From the NCBI RefSeq assembly GCF_018860635.1, contig NZ_JAHKPT010000032.1:1-64000 (forward strand): 64,000 nt of DNA, in the 5' to 3' direction. Made by a program: the position numbers and the translations under genes. This DNA comes from Aliiglaciecola lipolytica (GTDB lineage Bacteria; Pseudomonadota; Gammaproteobacteria; Enterobacterales; Alteromonadaceae). The notes beneath the pieces are model-generated. The model was given only the letters and a program-made list of their open reading frames with translations. It was not told where the DNA came from and searched no databases. The first letter of the stretch is position 1, and each line of letters starts with the position of its first letter. Positions 45,980 through 55,658 of this stretch are shown here, in pieces.

Positions 45980-46456
45980 CTATTTGAAGTTAGGTAGGGT
46001 GTGGCTTATTTGATGCTCGTATACCAGCGCAGTTTCCACATGGCTAACTTCTTTTCGGGCAGTAATTGCATTGAACACAAAGTCTCTGAGATGAATGGAA
46101 TCAGTTACCGCCACATGTACAAAAAAGTCATTTTCACCGCCCATATGAAATATATTTAACACTTCGGCCATTGGTAATAGTGATGTTTGAAAGTTGTCTA
46201 CTGTTGCGCGATTGTGATCCTTTAAGCGTACCGAAATCATTGCTTGAATATGCCCTCCTAGAGCGTTCAAGTTAACTTGCATACTCAAGTTTTCGATAAT
46301 GCCATCAGACTGTAATTTTTTAACTCTTTCCAGACTTGAAGATGGCGCTAACTTAACTTTCGCGGCGATGTCCTTATTACTTAAACTGGGATCTGCATAC
46401 ATGGTTGCTAAGATCTCTAAGTCTATTTTATCTAGCGCTCGCTGTGGATTTTTCAC
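45980..46456 (-). CDS. Lrp/AsnC-family transcriptional regulator
   Basis: This 158-residue regulator has an N-terminal winged helix (LDKIDLEILATMYADPSLSN, VKLAPSSSLERVKKLQSDGI) and a C-terminal RAM domain (HIQAMISVRLKDHN, HMGGENDFFVHVAVTDSIHL). These proteins respond to amino acids. It converges with the PLP-enzyme gene, 61 bp apart, so it may control that gene, as Lrp proteins often act on adjacent amino-acid genes; this is inference from position. Confidence 0.92.
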   Translation of the reverse strand: MKNPQRALDKIDLEILATMYADPSLSNKDIAAKVKLAPSSSLERVKKLQSDGIIENLSMQVNLNALGGHIQAMISVRLKDHNRATVDNFQTSLLPMAEVLNIFHMGGENDFFVHVAVTDSIHLRDFVFNAITARKEVSHVETALVYEHQISHTLPNFK

Positions 46457-46503
46457 GTTATAATTTCAATTTAGTTAAGGGTTGTTTATGCATTTTTACT
46501 AAC

Positions 46504-47616
46504 CTAATGGGCGGGAAAATAAGCGCCTAACACCGCTGGACGACTAGCACCGGTTACTGAAGGTAAATTCCCTGGCATGTCTAGATTAAATGCATAGGCT
46601 AACCAAGCAAACGCAATCGCTTCTACGCTGTCGGGGGAAACCCCAAGGTCATCGGTTGTACGCAAGTCGCACTCAACAAGTTCGTTTTCTAAACATTCCA
46701 TCAAAAAATCATTGCTCGCACCACCACCACAGACAAAAACTTCTTCAACACCCTCAAGTTGGTTGATTTGTTGTGCTATTGAGCATGCGGTCAACATGGC
46801 AAGTGTGGTTTGCACACATTCTTTGGAAACGCTTTTGGGATAATCCGCAAGGTGTTGCTCTAACCAAGCTAAATGGAATAATTCCCTGCCAGTGCTTTTG
46901 GGTGCCGGTAAAGTGAAAAAAGGTTCATTAAGTAGCTTCTTTAAAAGTTGCGCGTCGTGACTTCCTTTGGCCGCCCAAGCGCCATTTGCATCGTAAGGTA
47001 GACTGAGATGTTTTTGACACCAAGCATCCATTAGCGTGTTTCCTGGACCGGTATCAAAACCTAAGACTGATTGTTGTGCATCACTAGGAATATGAGTGAT
47101 ATTAGCAATACCACCAATATTTAGGATCACTCTTGAATGATGTGAGTGACGGAATATCGCTTGGTGAAATGCCGGTGTTAATGGAGCTCCTTGGCCGCCT
47201 AAGGCGATGTCTTTACGCCTAAAATCTGCAATTACATCAATACCCGTCAATACTGCTATGGTATTCGGATCGCCAATTTGTAGGGTAAATCCATTGTTGC
47301 CACATGGGTGATGTCGAATTGTTTGCCCGTGGGAACCAATTGCGGCGATTTTGGATGCTGATATTTCATTCTTCAATAGAATGTCATTAACAGCATGGGC
47401 GAAGACCTCAGCAACTTCACGATCAGCATGTCCCATAGCCACTAACTCATTGCCCGAGGAAGCGCACAATGAATTCAAAGTGCGCACTAATGCAGGAGGA
47501 TAGTCATAGGTTTTACAATCTATGATAGAGGGTTTAATTTTCGAAAAATCTACAATCGCTACATCAACACCATCCATACTGGTGCCAGACATCAAGCCTA
47601 AATAAAGGTTTGACAT
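46504..47616 (-). CDS. anmK: Anhydro-N-acetylmuramic acid kinase
   Basis: This 370-residue kinase recycles cell-wall fragments by converting anhydroMurNAc to MurNAc-6-phosphate. The start MSNLYLGLMSGTSMDGVDVA is the family hallmark, and GSHGQTIRHHP, RVILNIGGIANIT, GFDTGPGNTLMDAW and VFVCGGGASNDFLM complete the ASKHA ATPase motifs. Length is standard. It lies 13 bp downstream of the M23 peptidase gene on the same strand, so the two wall-related genes are probably co-transcribed. Confidence 0.97.
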   Translation of the reverse strand: MSNLYLGLMSGTSMDGVDVAIVDFSKIKPSIIDCKTYDYPPALVRTLNSLCASSGNELVAMGHADREVAEVFAHAVNDILLKNEISASKIAAIGSHGQTIRHHPCGNNGFTLQIGDPNTIAVLTGIDVIADFRRKDIALGGQGAPLTPAFHQAIFRHSHHSRVILNIGGIANITHIPSDAQQSVLGFDTGPGNTLMDAWCQKHLSLPYDANGAWAAKGSHDAQLLKKLLNEPFFTLPAPKSTGRELFHLAWLEQHLADYPKSVSKECVQTTLAMLTACSIAQQINQLEGVEEVFVCGGGASNDFLMECLENELVECDLRTTDDLGVSPDSVEAIAFAWLAYAFNLDMPGNLPSVTGASRPAVLGAYFPAH

Positions 47617-47629
47617 AATGCTCCTAATG

Positions 47630-48925
47630 CTAACGGTTCATTGCAAGCATAATTCGTTTTGTATTGTTAAGTTGATTCACTCGTTGTTCTGCAATTTTTG
47701 CAAATAGAGGTGCTTCAGATTTTGCTATCGGCTGAGCTTTAGGCAAAGTCACTGTACGTGGGTTTCTATGAACTCCGTCGACTAAAAATTCATAATGCAA
47801 ATGCGGACCTGAGGCTAATCCTGTTGAACCTACATAACCAATAACCTGTCCTTGTTTAACAGTTTGGCCATTTTTCACAGCTCGTTTAGAAAAATGTAAG
47901 TATTTAGTCACATATTTTTCGCCGTGCTGGATAAACACATGGTTGCCGTTGTATTTATCATAGGTTGATCGAATAACTTTACCATCACCCGCTGCAATGA
48001 CTGGCGTTCCCGTGTTTGCTGCGTAATCAACGCCTCTATGGGCCTTCCAGCGTTTTTGAACCGGATGAAAACGTCTTTTCTTAAAGCTTGAACTGATGTA
48101 TTTGAAGTTCACTGGAGCACGCAAAAAGCTCTTGCGCATGCTGCGTCCTTCCGGTGTGTAATAATTGCCGTCATCATATAGTATTGCGGTAAATGATTGA
48201 CCTTGATTAATAAACTCAGCTGCAACTATTTTACCACTTTCAACAAATTCACCGTCGATAAAGTGTTCTTCAAATACCACATTAAAACTATCACCTTCAC
48301 GCAATCCTAACGCGAAGTCGATATCCCAACCAAAAATGCCAGCTAAGCTCATAATGTGCTTTTCTGATAAATTAGCTTTTACGGCAGCATTCCAGAAATT
48401 ATTTTCTATTTCGCCTTGGGCGTAGTTGAAACGAGTATCCAACTGTTTAGTTTCGATATTACTTGCAAAACTATTCTGTTCTTGACGTTTGATATATAAG
48501 GTTTGAGTTGAAGATAGCTCATAACTTAACGATTCAAGTTTTCCTTGCTCATCAATTAATAATTGTAAGCTTTGACCAGGTCGAATTTTGAGTAATTTTT
48601 TTGCGTCATCGCCGGCATTACTAACATAGTAGGTTTCCTGCGGAGTAAGCTTGGCGCGCTTAAATATCTTGGCTAAGTTATCACCTTTAGCAACAGTGAA
48701 AGATTGCCACTGCAAAGGTTCTTCATCCAAAGCTTCTGTTAACTGTTGTTGAGAGTTGATAGTAAGCGGTACTTCGTACCTTTTGCCAACTTCTAATATT
48801 TGACTGTTTTTGGATGCTTTAGCGGATTCAGTCGGGATGAACAACAAGAGTAAGAAAAATAACGCAAAGCCAGATAATAAGGCTTTGTGTTTGGTTGGTA
48901 AGCGTTTTAAAGTTCTTTGTACCAC
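47630..48925 (-). CDS. M23 peptidoglycan DD-endopeptidase, MepM-like
   Basis: This 431-residue protein has an N-terminal membrane anchor (ALLSGFALFFLLLLFI, about 15-30), an OapA/LysM-like region (WQSFTVAKGDNLAKIFKRA), and a C-terminal M23 zinc peptidase with HRGVDYAANTGTPVIAAGDG and SGPHLHYEFLVDG, whose His and Asp ligands are intact. It should cut cross-links in peptidoglycan during growth, as MepM does. The start is GTG at 48925. It is divergent from tyrS, an arrangement known in gammaproteobacteria, and precedes anmK. Confidence 0.93.
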   Translation of the reverse strand: MVQRTLKRLPTKHKALLSGFALFFLLLLFIPTESAKASKNSQILEVGKRYEVPLTINSQQQLTEALDEEPLQWQSFTVAKGDNLAKIFKRAKLTPQETYYVSNAGDDAKKLLKIRPGQSLQLLIDEQGKLESLSYELSSTQTLYIKRQEQNSFASNIETKQLDTRFNYAQGEIENNFWNAAVKANLSEKHIMSLAGIFGWDIDFALGLREGDSFNVVFEEHFIDGEFVESGKIVAAEFINQGQSFTAILYDDGNYYTPEGRSMRKSFLRAPVNFKYISSSFKKRRFHPVQKRWKAHRGVDYAANTGTPVIAAGDGKVIRSTYDKYNGNHVFIQHGEKYVTKYLHFSKRAVKNGQTVKQGQVIGYVGSTGLASGPHLHYEFLVDGVHRNPRTVTLPKAQPIAKSEAPLFAKIAEQRVNQLNNTKRIMLAMNR

Positions 48926-49065
48926 TGTAACGAAAATCTCTGAATTAGTTAGCTAAGTTGAGAATATAACGATTTAAGTTAATTTTCTAGTTTCAGGTTA
49001 AATAATAACCAGTTAAGTGAGCATGTTACAGGATACATGATTATATAAAAATATACAGAATTCCT

Positions 49066-49093
49066 TTCACAATCGACTCTGCATGGGTAAAAT
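49066..49093 (+). promoter_or_regulatory. Sigma-70 promoter of tyrS
   Basis: TTCACA at 49066-49071 and TAAAAT at 49088-49093 are 16 bases apart, 45 bp before the tyrS ATG. Confidence 0.5.
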
Positions 49094-49137
49094 GCGCGGC
49101 TGATAAAAAACTAATGTGTGAAAATTGAGGTAGCAAA

Positions 49138-50337
49138 ATGACAAATTGGCAGGACGCAATTCGTGAGATTAAGCGCGGCGCGGACGAAATTTTGATCGAA
49201 GAAGAACTCATTGCCAAGTTAAAAGAGGGTAAACCTTTAAAAATCAAAGCTGGCTTTGATCCCACAGCACCGGATTTGCACCTAGGGCACACAGTATTAC
49301 TTAACAAACTGCGCACTTTTCAGTCTCTTGGACACGAAATCATATTTTTGATTGGTGACTTTACAGGCATGATTGGAGACCCTACGGGAAAAAATGTAAC
49401 CAGAAAACCGTTGAGCCGTGAAGATATTATTGCGAACGCCGAAACCTATAAAGAGCAAGTCTTTAAAATTCTTGATCCTGAAAAGACTAAGGTTCGCTTT
49501 AATTCAGAGTGGATGGATAATCTTGGCGCAGCAGGTTTGATCAAACTAGCCGCTAGACAAACCGTAGCTCGTATGTTGGAAAGAGACGATTTTAAAAAGC
49601 GTTATAATAATGGCCAAGCTATCGCAATCCATGAATTTCTATATCCATTGGTTCAAGGTTGGGACTCAGTGGCGTTGGAAGCGGATGTGGAACTAGGTGG
49701 TACAGATCAACGATTTAATTTGTTGATGGGGCGGGAACTACAAAAAGCCGAAGGTCAGTCACAACAAACTGTGCTGATGATGCCGCTTTTAGAAGGTCTC
49801 GATGGTGTTCAGAAAATGTCTAAGTCTTTGGGTAATTACATTGGTATAACCGATGCACCGAATGAAATGTTCGGTAAGATAATGTCTATTTCTGATGAAC
49901 TGATGTGGCGCTATTTTGATTTACTTAGCTTCAGACCGATCGAGGAAATAACGCAACTTAAACAAACAGTGGAAAGTGGCGCAAATCCTCGAGATATTAA
50001 AATTGAATTAGCAAAAGAAATTATTGCGCGTTTTCATTCAGAGCAAGCTGCTGAAGGAGCTCATCAGGATTTCATCCAGCGTTTCCAAAAAAATGCGATT
50101 CCCGATGATATTCCTGAAATTGAAGTGGTTCCAGAAGGTGAAGGAATGCCTATTGCTAATCTATTAAAAGAAGCAAACTTGGTTGGCTCAACTTCAGAAG
50201 CTATGCGCATGATAAAACAAGGCGCGGTAAAAATAGACGGTGAAAAGGTCGAGGATACACGTTTGTTAATCGCCAATAGTAGCGAAGCGGTTTATCAAGT
50301 TGGTAAACGTAAATTTGCAAAGATAAAACTAGGCTAA
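49138..50337 (+). CDS. tyrS: Tyrosyl-tRNA synthetase
   Basis: This 399-residue class I synthetase charges tRNA-Tyr. The ATP-binding HIGH motif appears as HLGH in [15 protein letters not shown] (about residues 42-55), and KMSKS is at 226-230. The C-terminal S4 RNA-binding domain runs from about 335 ([20 protein letters not shown]) to the end. It belongs to the shorter TyrRS branch of about 400 residues. RBS GAGGTAG precedes the ATG, and a good terminator follows. Confidence 0.97.
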   Translation: MTNWQDAIREIKRGADEILIEEELIAKLKEGKPLKIKAGFDPTAPDLHLGHTVLLNKLRTFQSLGHEIIFLIGDFTGMIGDPTGKNVTRKPLSREDIIANAETYKEQVFKILDPEKTKVRFNSEWMDNLGAAGLIKLAARQTVARMLERDDFKKRYNNGQAIAIHEFLYPLVQGWDSVALEADVELGGTDQRFNLLMGRELQKAEGQSQQTVLMMPLLEGLDGVQKMSKSLGNYIGITDAPNEMFGKIMSISDELMWRYFDLLSFRPIEEITQLKQTVESGANPRDIKIELAKEIIARFHSEQAAEGAHQDFIQRFQKNAIPDDIPEIEVVPEGEGMPIANLLKEANLVGSTSEAMRMIKQGAVKIDGEKVEDTRLLIANSSEAVYQVGKRKFAKIKLG

Positions 50338-50371
50338 TCCTAGTCAAGTTTAACAACTATGCTAGGTTTCG

Positions 50372-50411
50372 AATAATGCGCATACAGCAATGTTTGCGCA
50401 TTATTTTTTTA
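50372..50411 (+). terminator. Intrinsic terminator of tyrS
   Basis: AATAATGCGCA (50372-50382) pairs perfectly with TGCGCATTATT (50395-50405) over 11 bp, and a run of T follows. Confidence 0.85.
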
Positions 50412-50463
50412 GAGACAACAGCATATTTGAAAGGCGAGGGTAGCCTTGCAAGAGGTCGGCGAT

Positions 50464-50487
50464 GTGACAAGGCGAACGCCTTATCAC
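50464..50487. repeat. GC-rich hairpin at the 3' end of the FAD oxidoreductase
   Basis: GTGA-C-AAGGCG and CGCCTT-A-TCAC pair around AA with one mismatch, 7 bp from the stop of the minus-strand gene. It has no T run on either side; it may be a REP-like or end-stabilising element. Confidence 0.4.
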
Positions 50488-50494
50488 TAGGGGG

Positions 50495-51826
50495 TTAATC
50501 TCGTAGTGAAGCTAACGCGTAATAAGCGCTAAGCCCAACACGCCGAAATTGAGAAAATGGAAACTTGGGTAATTGCGACTGCCAAAATGGTAAGTTTGGT
50601 AAGCTTTCAGGCTCACAGATGTTTTGCGCAAGACGTTTGCCTGCCAGCGTCGAAAAAGCCAATCCCGAACCGCAGTATCCCATCGAGTAATGGATGCTCT
50701 TATCCTCACTATGATTAATTCTTGGGTAATTGTCGTAACTCGCACTGACCCAACCACTCCAAAAATGATCGATATCTATTTTATCTAACACTGGGAAAGT
50801 ATTTTTAAGGCCTTGGGCGAGCCGCTTTTTATTGATTGGGTTGTTGGCTTTTTTGCCATTTATCGCGCCTCTACCGCCGAATAAGATTCGATTATCCGGT
50901 AGCAATCGATAATAGTATTTCATACGGCGTGTATCCATTGCCATTAAACCTGCCTTGAGCTGGATGGTCGCCAATTCGGAAATTTTAAGAGGCCGTGTCA
51001 CAATGATGCTAGAGAGCACTGGGAAGTGACGGTTTGCGATTAACGGATGCATCTTTGAGCCCGTATAACCATTAGTGGCAATAATAACTTTTTCCGCGGT
51101 TACTCGGCCGTTTTGAGTATATAGGCAATGATGATTGGTTTTTTGCTGCCAATTAATCACCGGTGAATTAGAAAAAACCTTAACTCCAGCTTCTGTTGCC
51201 ATTTGATAATAGCCGAGCACCAATTTCATTGGATTGACTGCAAAACTCTTATCAAAATAGATACCACCGAACATATTGGCACTTTTTAAAAACGCGTTAT
51301 TTACTTCCTGACTGCAAACGAACTTGACTGATTCACCGTAGCGCTCACTTAATTTTTCAGCTTGCTTTCTTAACCCTTCTACTTTTGCGCGTTTATGGGC
51401 AAGTTTAAGGTAACCGCCAGGAGTTTTATCACAATCAATATTACCTTGCTCGATAAAGTCGTTAACAGTGTCAATCGACTCCATATATTCTTGGAAAACA
51501 CTTTGAGCTGTCTCTCTGCCCCATTTTTGTTCCATATCAAGCAGTGATAATCGGCCAGTTCCTGGCAGCACGAAACCGGCATTACGCCCGCTGCAACCCC
51601 AACCAGGATCGTTGGCTTCAATTACGACCACAGACTTGCCATACTTTTTAGCTAGATGGTAAGCAGAGGAAAGGCCTGTATATCCGGCGCCTATGATGGC
51701 GATATCAGCTTGTATATCATTAACTAATGACGTTGTTTCTGGAAATTTTTCGATACTTTTAGCCCAATATGAATCGGGATATTGTTGATGAGATTTTGGA
51801 TATGGCTCAACGATAGGATCATACAT
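50495..51826 (-). CDS. FAD-dependent oxidoreductase, PuuB-like amine oxidase
   Basis: This 443-residue enzyme of the DAO family has the FAD motif IAIIGAGYTGLSSAYHLA near residue 43 and the typical GWGCSGRNAGFVLPG. The N-terminus YDPIVEPYPKSHQQYPDSYW and the C-terminal GYCGSGLAFSTLAGKRLA resemble gamma-glutamylputrescine oxidase and related polyamine enzymes. No puu gene lies beside it, so the substrate is only a guess. It is a lone gene convergent with tyrS. Confidence 0.87.
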   Translation of the reverse strand: MYDPIVEPYPKSHQQYPDSYWAKSIEKFPETTSLVNDIQADIAIIGAGYTGLSSAYHLAKKYGKSVVVIEANDPGWGCSGRNAGFVLPGTGRLSLLDMEQKWGRETAQSVFQEYMESIDTVNDFIEQGNIDCDKTPGGYLKLAHKRAKVEGLRKQAEKLSERYGESVKFVCSQEVNNAFLKSANMFGGIYFDKSFAVNPMKLVLGYYQMATEAGVKVFSNSPVINWQQKTNHHCLYTQNGRVTAEKVIIATNGYTGSKMHPLIANRHFPVLSSIIVTRPLKISELATIQLKAGLMAMDTRRMKYYYRLLPDNRILFGGRGAINGKKANNPINKKRLAQGLKNTFPVLDKIDIDHFWSGWVSASYDNYPRINHSEDKSIHYSMGYCGSGLAFSTLAGKRLAQNICEPESLPNLPFWQSQLPKFPFSQFRRVGLSAYYALASLRD

Positions 51827-51954
51827 ATTCTATTAAGTGCCTATTGTATATGTCGTTTATAAAGATTGAGTTTCATTTTAATTAGGGAGCTCGTGCATTC
51901 TAAGACCGATAAATTTAATTGCCTTTATGCGTTAGAAACTTCAAGGGATAAATA

Positions 51955-52524
51955 TTAGAACTTCAAAAGCATTTCAGCGGCGACGCATTCACAGAGGTCT
52001 TTGCAAACGGGACAAACATAGTCGTCTTCAATACTGGAAGATTGCCATTTCCCTGGATGCTGCTTTACCAGCTTTCCTCCGCATTTGGAAAAATACCGAA
52101 ATGCGCTATTCCCAGGGCTTGCTAGCCAGATATGTGCCAGACCAGCCAATGCACCTTGTTGTTGTGCTTTTTTAATCGACAATGAAAGTAATTTAGAGCC
52201 GATACCTGCTCCGCGGTACTTGTCGTTAACGGTATTACACTTAAAATAACAAACTTGCTCTACAGGCACTCCCCATCGCTCTGGCGTACACCATTTATCT
52301 GGAATCCAGTTGTTGGCCGCTATTGTCAGTCTAAAACCGATTAATTCGTCTCCAATTAGTGACACAAAGCTCGCATTTATATTATTTGCGAAAGACTGCT
52401 TGTATAAAGTTTCTATCGCGTTTTGATTAAGATAATTAGCTCCATGAACATGATTGGCCAAATTTAGAACGCGCTCGAAATGTGAAGGGTCTAAAGGACA
52501 AAATTGAATTTGTTGATTATGCAT
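51955..52524 (-). CDS. GNAT N-acetyltransferase with Cys-rich tail
   Basis: I start at the ATG at 52524 (MHNQQIQFCPLDPSHFERVL, 189 residues); the frame also has a TTG at 52533. The acetyl-CoA site is [19 protein letters not shown] near residue 112. After the GNAT fold the chain ends with YVCPVCKDLCECVAAEML, where four closely placed Cys could bind a metal, which is unusual for this superfamily. The start overlaps the stop of the preceding gene by 8 bases, so they are translated together. Confidence 0.85.
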   Translation of the reverse strand: MHNQQIQFCPLDPSHFERVLNLANHVHGANYLNQNAIETLYKQSFANNINASFVSLIGDELIGFRLTIAANNWIPDKWCTPERWGVPVEQVCYFKCNTVNDKYRGAGIGSKLLSLSIKKAQQQGALAGLAHIWLASPGNSAFRYFSKCGGKLVKQHPGKWQSSSIEDDYVCPVCKDLCECVAAEMLLKF

Positions 52525-52957
52525 TAGGTTCAATGGAGGACTCTATTTGTTGTAAAACTGAGTGAACAAAACTGACGCATTGTTGGTAATTTTCATAAAC
52601 CCTTTCATCTAATGATGCTGGATTTTTCGCCGCGCTGCGAATGCGACGAAGCTGCTCGGTAGATAATGCTGTGCCTACGCAGTAGGCGTCAACCACGCAG
52701 CCTGCTTGTTCAGTCTTTTGATGAGTTATATGAACGACGCTCGTTGCATCGTCGGTATATGCTTGACAAGCTGAGAAATCACCGACATATCCAAAGTATT
52801 TATCTGGGATAGTTTGTAATATTTTAGTCAAATCTCGATCGTATTGAGTGGCCAATTGGAATCCTATTGGTCCGGTAACTACACCCGTAAGAATTTTGTC
52901 ACTATAAGACAATGTGTAACTGGCAAACCTATCTCTTCCTGAGTATTCAGTCATCAT
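52517..52957 (-). CDS. Unknown protein, coupled to the GNAT gene
   Basis: This 146-residue protein has no signal peptide or membrane segment. It shows strands at LSYSDKILTGVVTGPIGF and YFGYVGDFSACQA with helices between, rather like a STAS/SpoIIAA-type alpha/beta domain, but I cannot assign a family. ATG at 52957 is preceded by GAAATGATG-like purines. It overlaps the GNAT gene downstream, so the two probably work together. Confidence 0.72.
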   Translation of the reverse strand: MMTEYSGRDRFASYTLSYSDKILTGVVTGPIGFQLATQYDRDLTKILQTIPDKYFGYVGDFSACQAYTDDATSVVHITHQKTEQAGCVVDAYCVGTALSTEQLRRIRSAAKNPASLDERVYENYQQCVSFVHSVLQQIESSIEPNA

Positions 52958-53131
52958 TTCACTTCTGGTTCTAAGTTCAGATTATACTAGGTTAATAATA
53001 GCACTTAGCGCGAATTTTCAAACAGAGTATCTATGCAATTAGACTAAAGTAGGTTAATAACCGACCATTATTTGGTGTCGCAAATGACAGTCAGTTATCT
53101 AGGAACCGATAAAAATCGTATTTAATAAGGT

Positions 53132-54523
53132 TTAATAGCGATAGGCATCGGTTTTGAAAGGACCATGCAGAGGTACATTGATATAATCTGCTTGTTGCCG
53201 GGTTAATTTGGTGATCACGCCACCGAAACCTTCCACCATATAACGAGCAACTTCTTCATCAAGATGTTTTGGCAGCACTTCTACTCGCAGCAATTCGGCC
53301 TTTTTCACATCATCAAGATTGGCATAACCTTGCTCAAACAACAGGATTTGGGCTAAAACTTGGTTCGCAAAAGAGCCGTCCATAATACGTGAGGGATGCC
53401 CAGTCGCATTACCTAAATTGACTAATCTGCCTTCGGATAGTAATAACAAATGATCTTGTTCATCATCACTTCTAAAGACTTTATGAACCTGAGGTTTAAT
53501 TTCGTCCCAGCGCCAATTTTTACGCATAAAAGCGGTATCGATTTCATTGTCAAAATGACCAATATTACATACCACAGCGCCGGATTTTAAAGATTTAAGA
53601 ATATTTGAATCACATACGTTGACGTTGCCAGTGGTAGTTACCACTAAATCTATATTACTCAATAAGGCTGTGTTGATGTCTTCGATCTTGCCACTATTAT
53701 TGCCATCAATATAGGGTGAGACTAACTCAAAACCGTCCATGCAGGCTTGCATTGCACAAATCGGGTCAATTTCCGCAACGCGCACTATCATACCCTCTTG
53801 ACGGAGTGACTGGGCAGAGCCTTTTCCAACGTCACCATAGCCGATTACCAGTGCTTTTTTACCGGCCATCAAATGGTCGATTGCACGTTTTATGGCATCA
53901 TTGAGACTATGACGACAGCCGTATTTATTATCATTTTTGGATTTGGTTACTGAATCATTTACGTTTATAGCAGGCACTTTGAGCGTGCCAGCTTCTAACA
54001 TTTCTAATAGACGGTGCACACCTGTAGTGGTTTCTTCAGTGATGCCGTGCACATTGTTTAGCACCTGAGGGTATTTGTCATGCAGCATTTGTGTGAGATC
54101 GCCGCCGTCATCTAGAACCATATTAGCATCCCATGGCTGACCATCTTTTAATATGGTTTGCTCAAGACACCATTCGTATTCTTCTTCGGTTTCACCTTTC
54201 CAAGCATAAACTGGCACTCCAGCAGCTACAATTGCTGCGGCAGCTTGATCTTGAGTAGAAAATATATTGCATGAAGACCAACGGACATTCGCGCCTAAAT
54301 CTACTAAGGTTTCGATTAATACACCGGTTTGAATCGTCATGTGAATACAACCTAGAATATTGGCTCCTTTCAACGGTTGTGAAGCACGATACTTTTCACG
54401 AATCTTCATCAGTGCAGGCATTTCACTTTCTGCAATAGTGAGTTCTTTACGTCCCCAATCAGCTAGATTGATGTCGGCGACTTTATAATCGCCGGTGACC
54501 ATGACATGATTTTCTTGATTCAT
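53132..54523 (-). CDS. ahcY: Adenosylhomocysteinase
   Basis: This 463-residue NAD-dependent enzyme splits S-adenosylhomocysteine into adenosine and homocysteine. [30 protein letters not shown]-type NAD motif ([16 protein letters not shown]), [11 protein letters not shown] and the C-terminal [12 protein letters not shown] are typical. The length fits the long bacterial form with the 40-residue insert. An exact 18-bp tandem repeat lies in its promoter region. mtnN, for the alternative SAH route, lies 1.1 kb upstream. Confidence 0.97.
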   Translation of the reverse strand: MNQENHVMVTGDYKVADINLADWGRKELTIAESEMPALMKIREKYRASQPLKGANILGCIHMTIQTGVLIETLVDLGANVRWSSCNIFSTQDQAAAAIVAAGVPVYAWKGETEEEYEWCLEQTILKDGQPWDANMVLDDGGDLTQMLHDKYPQVLNNVHGITEETTTGVHRLLEMLEAGTLKVPAINVNDSVTKSKNDNKYGCRHSLNDAIKRAIDHLMAGKKALVIGYGDVGKGSAQSLRQEGMIVRVAEIDPICAMQACMDGFELVSPYIDGNNSGKIEDINTALLSNIDLVVTTTGNVNVCDSNILKSLKSGAVVCNIGHFDNEIDTAFMRKNWRWDEIKPQVHKVFRSDDEQDHLLLLSEGRLVNLGNATGHPSRIMDGSFANQVLAQILLFEQGYANLDDVKKAELLRVEVLPKHLDEEVARYMVEGFGGVITKLTRQQADYINVPLHGPFKTDAYRY

Positions 54524-54574
54524 ATAAACTTCCGATTTTACAAAGGTGAAAGATATATCGTTTCTAGAATACGA

Positions 54575-54610
54575 TAACTACAGTGTATGCTTTAACTACA
54601 GTGTATGCTT
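54575..54610. repeat. Exact 18-bp tandem repeat in the ahcY promoter
   Basis: TAACTACAGTGTATGCTT occurs twice head to tail (54575-54592 and 54593-54610). On the ahcY strand TTGAAC (54627-54622) and TACACT (54605-54600) are 16 bases apart and form a fair sigma-70 promoter; the repeat makes a second TACACT at 54587-54582. Confidence 0.75.
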
Positions 54611-54692
54611 TTTTGTTAACTGTTCAATTAAACTACAACTTATTAATTTGTGCTAGTTAACATTATAGAAAAGGAAGTATAGAAAAGATCAC

Positions 54693-55652
54693 TTAAAATA
54701 ATTTATAAGTGACTGCCAAGACTAACGCTATTAATGTTAAAAATATAAATAACGTCTGATACATGGATTGCCAACTTCGTTGCAAATCGGCATAGCGAAC
54801 TTCTCGGCTGGCGCCTACGCGTTGTGAACGCATTTTGATATTTTGATAAATTGCAGGGCCCCCTAGTTGAACCCCCAAACCACCACCAATGATGGCTTTA
54901 ATATAACTATTAAAAAATTGTTTTTGCGACACCCCCTTAAACCCTTTGTAAGCGCCTACAAAGCCAGTGCCAATCGAAAAAATCAAAGCAAAAATAACTT
55001 GTGGTACAAACAACAATAATTGGGTTAGCAAAGCGATGGGCAAACCAAACTGGCGGTTTTTAACAAGTTTCATGTTCCAAATTTGGTTTAACTCATACAA
55101 CATGCGAATGACCAACGCTGCTAATCCTCCTGCCAATAAATACCAAAAGATAATAGCGAATTGTTGGTAGATGAATCGTTGATTTAGGGATTCAATTGCC
55201 GCTTTAGCAATACCCATTGGTGTTAGTGTGTTGGTTTCTCGAAGCACAAGCCCATTTAAATGGTGCCTTGCGAGATTTTTCTTTTCCGATTTCAACGCTT
55301 TTTGCACGCCTTTAAAATGGCGTCGTACAGGTTGAAATTGAATCGCCACAATTAACATTAGGGTATCGAAAAATAATGGGTATTCGGCAAGAAATAACGG
55401 GATAGAAATGATCACTAATATCGGAGCTAACAGCACTATGATCGCCAGACTCCCAGAAATACGTTGCTGGGCAGCACTTCTTGGGGCATTGGGGTTCACT
55501 CTTGCGGCCAGGTTTAGTGCCATTAGCCGCAATAGTGTCAAAGGATGAGCTTTTTCGGGCCAGGGTATGAGCCACTCCAGTATCAATGCGGTTATTATTA
55601 CCAATAAAGGTAAAAAACCGGATTGCTGTAGGGCTTCATAAATAGCCATCAT
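54693..55652 (-). CDS. CbiB/CobD-like integral membrane protein
   Basis: This 319-residue protein has several transmembrane segments (LPLLVIITALILEWLIPW at the start, ALVIRMLYELNQIW in the middle, FIFLTLIALVLAVTYKLF at the end) and the GGLGVQLGGPAIYQN stretch seen in the CobD/CbiB family, which joins an aminopropanol arm in cobalamin synthesis. No cobalamin genes lie nearby, so this may be a divergent family member with another job. Its start lies 6 bp after the mtnN stop, suggesting co-transcription. Confidence 0.75.
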   Translation of the reverse strand: MMAIYEALQQSGFLPLLVIITALILEWLIPWPEKAHPLTLLRLMALNLAARVNPNAPRSAAQQRISGSLAIIVLLAPILVIISIPLFLAEYPLFFDTLMLIVAIQFQPVRRHFKGVQKALKSEKKNLARHHLNGLVLRETNTLTPMGIAKAAIESLNQRFIYQQFAIIFWYLLAGGLAALVIRMLYELNQIWNMKLVKNRQFGLPIALLTQLLLFVPQVIFALIFSIGTGFVGAYKGFKGVSQKQFFNSYIKAIIGGGLGVQLGGPAIYQNIKMRSQRVGASREVRYADLQRSWQSMYQTLFIFLTLIALVLAVTYKLF

Positions 55653-55658
55653 AATGGG

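Noticed and set aside
50464-50487. Terminator of the FAD oxidoreductase gene
   Set aside because: The hairpin has no T run on the gene's strand, so I list it only as a hairpin element.
54575-54610. SAH riboswitch before ahcY
   Set aside because: The 50-odd bases between the predicted start and the ATG are too short and lack the conserved structure; I only see the tandem repeat.
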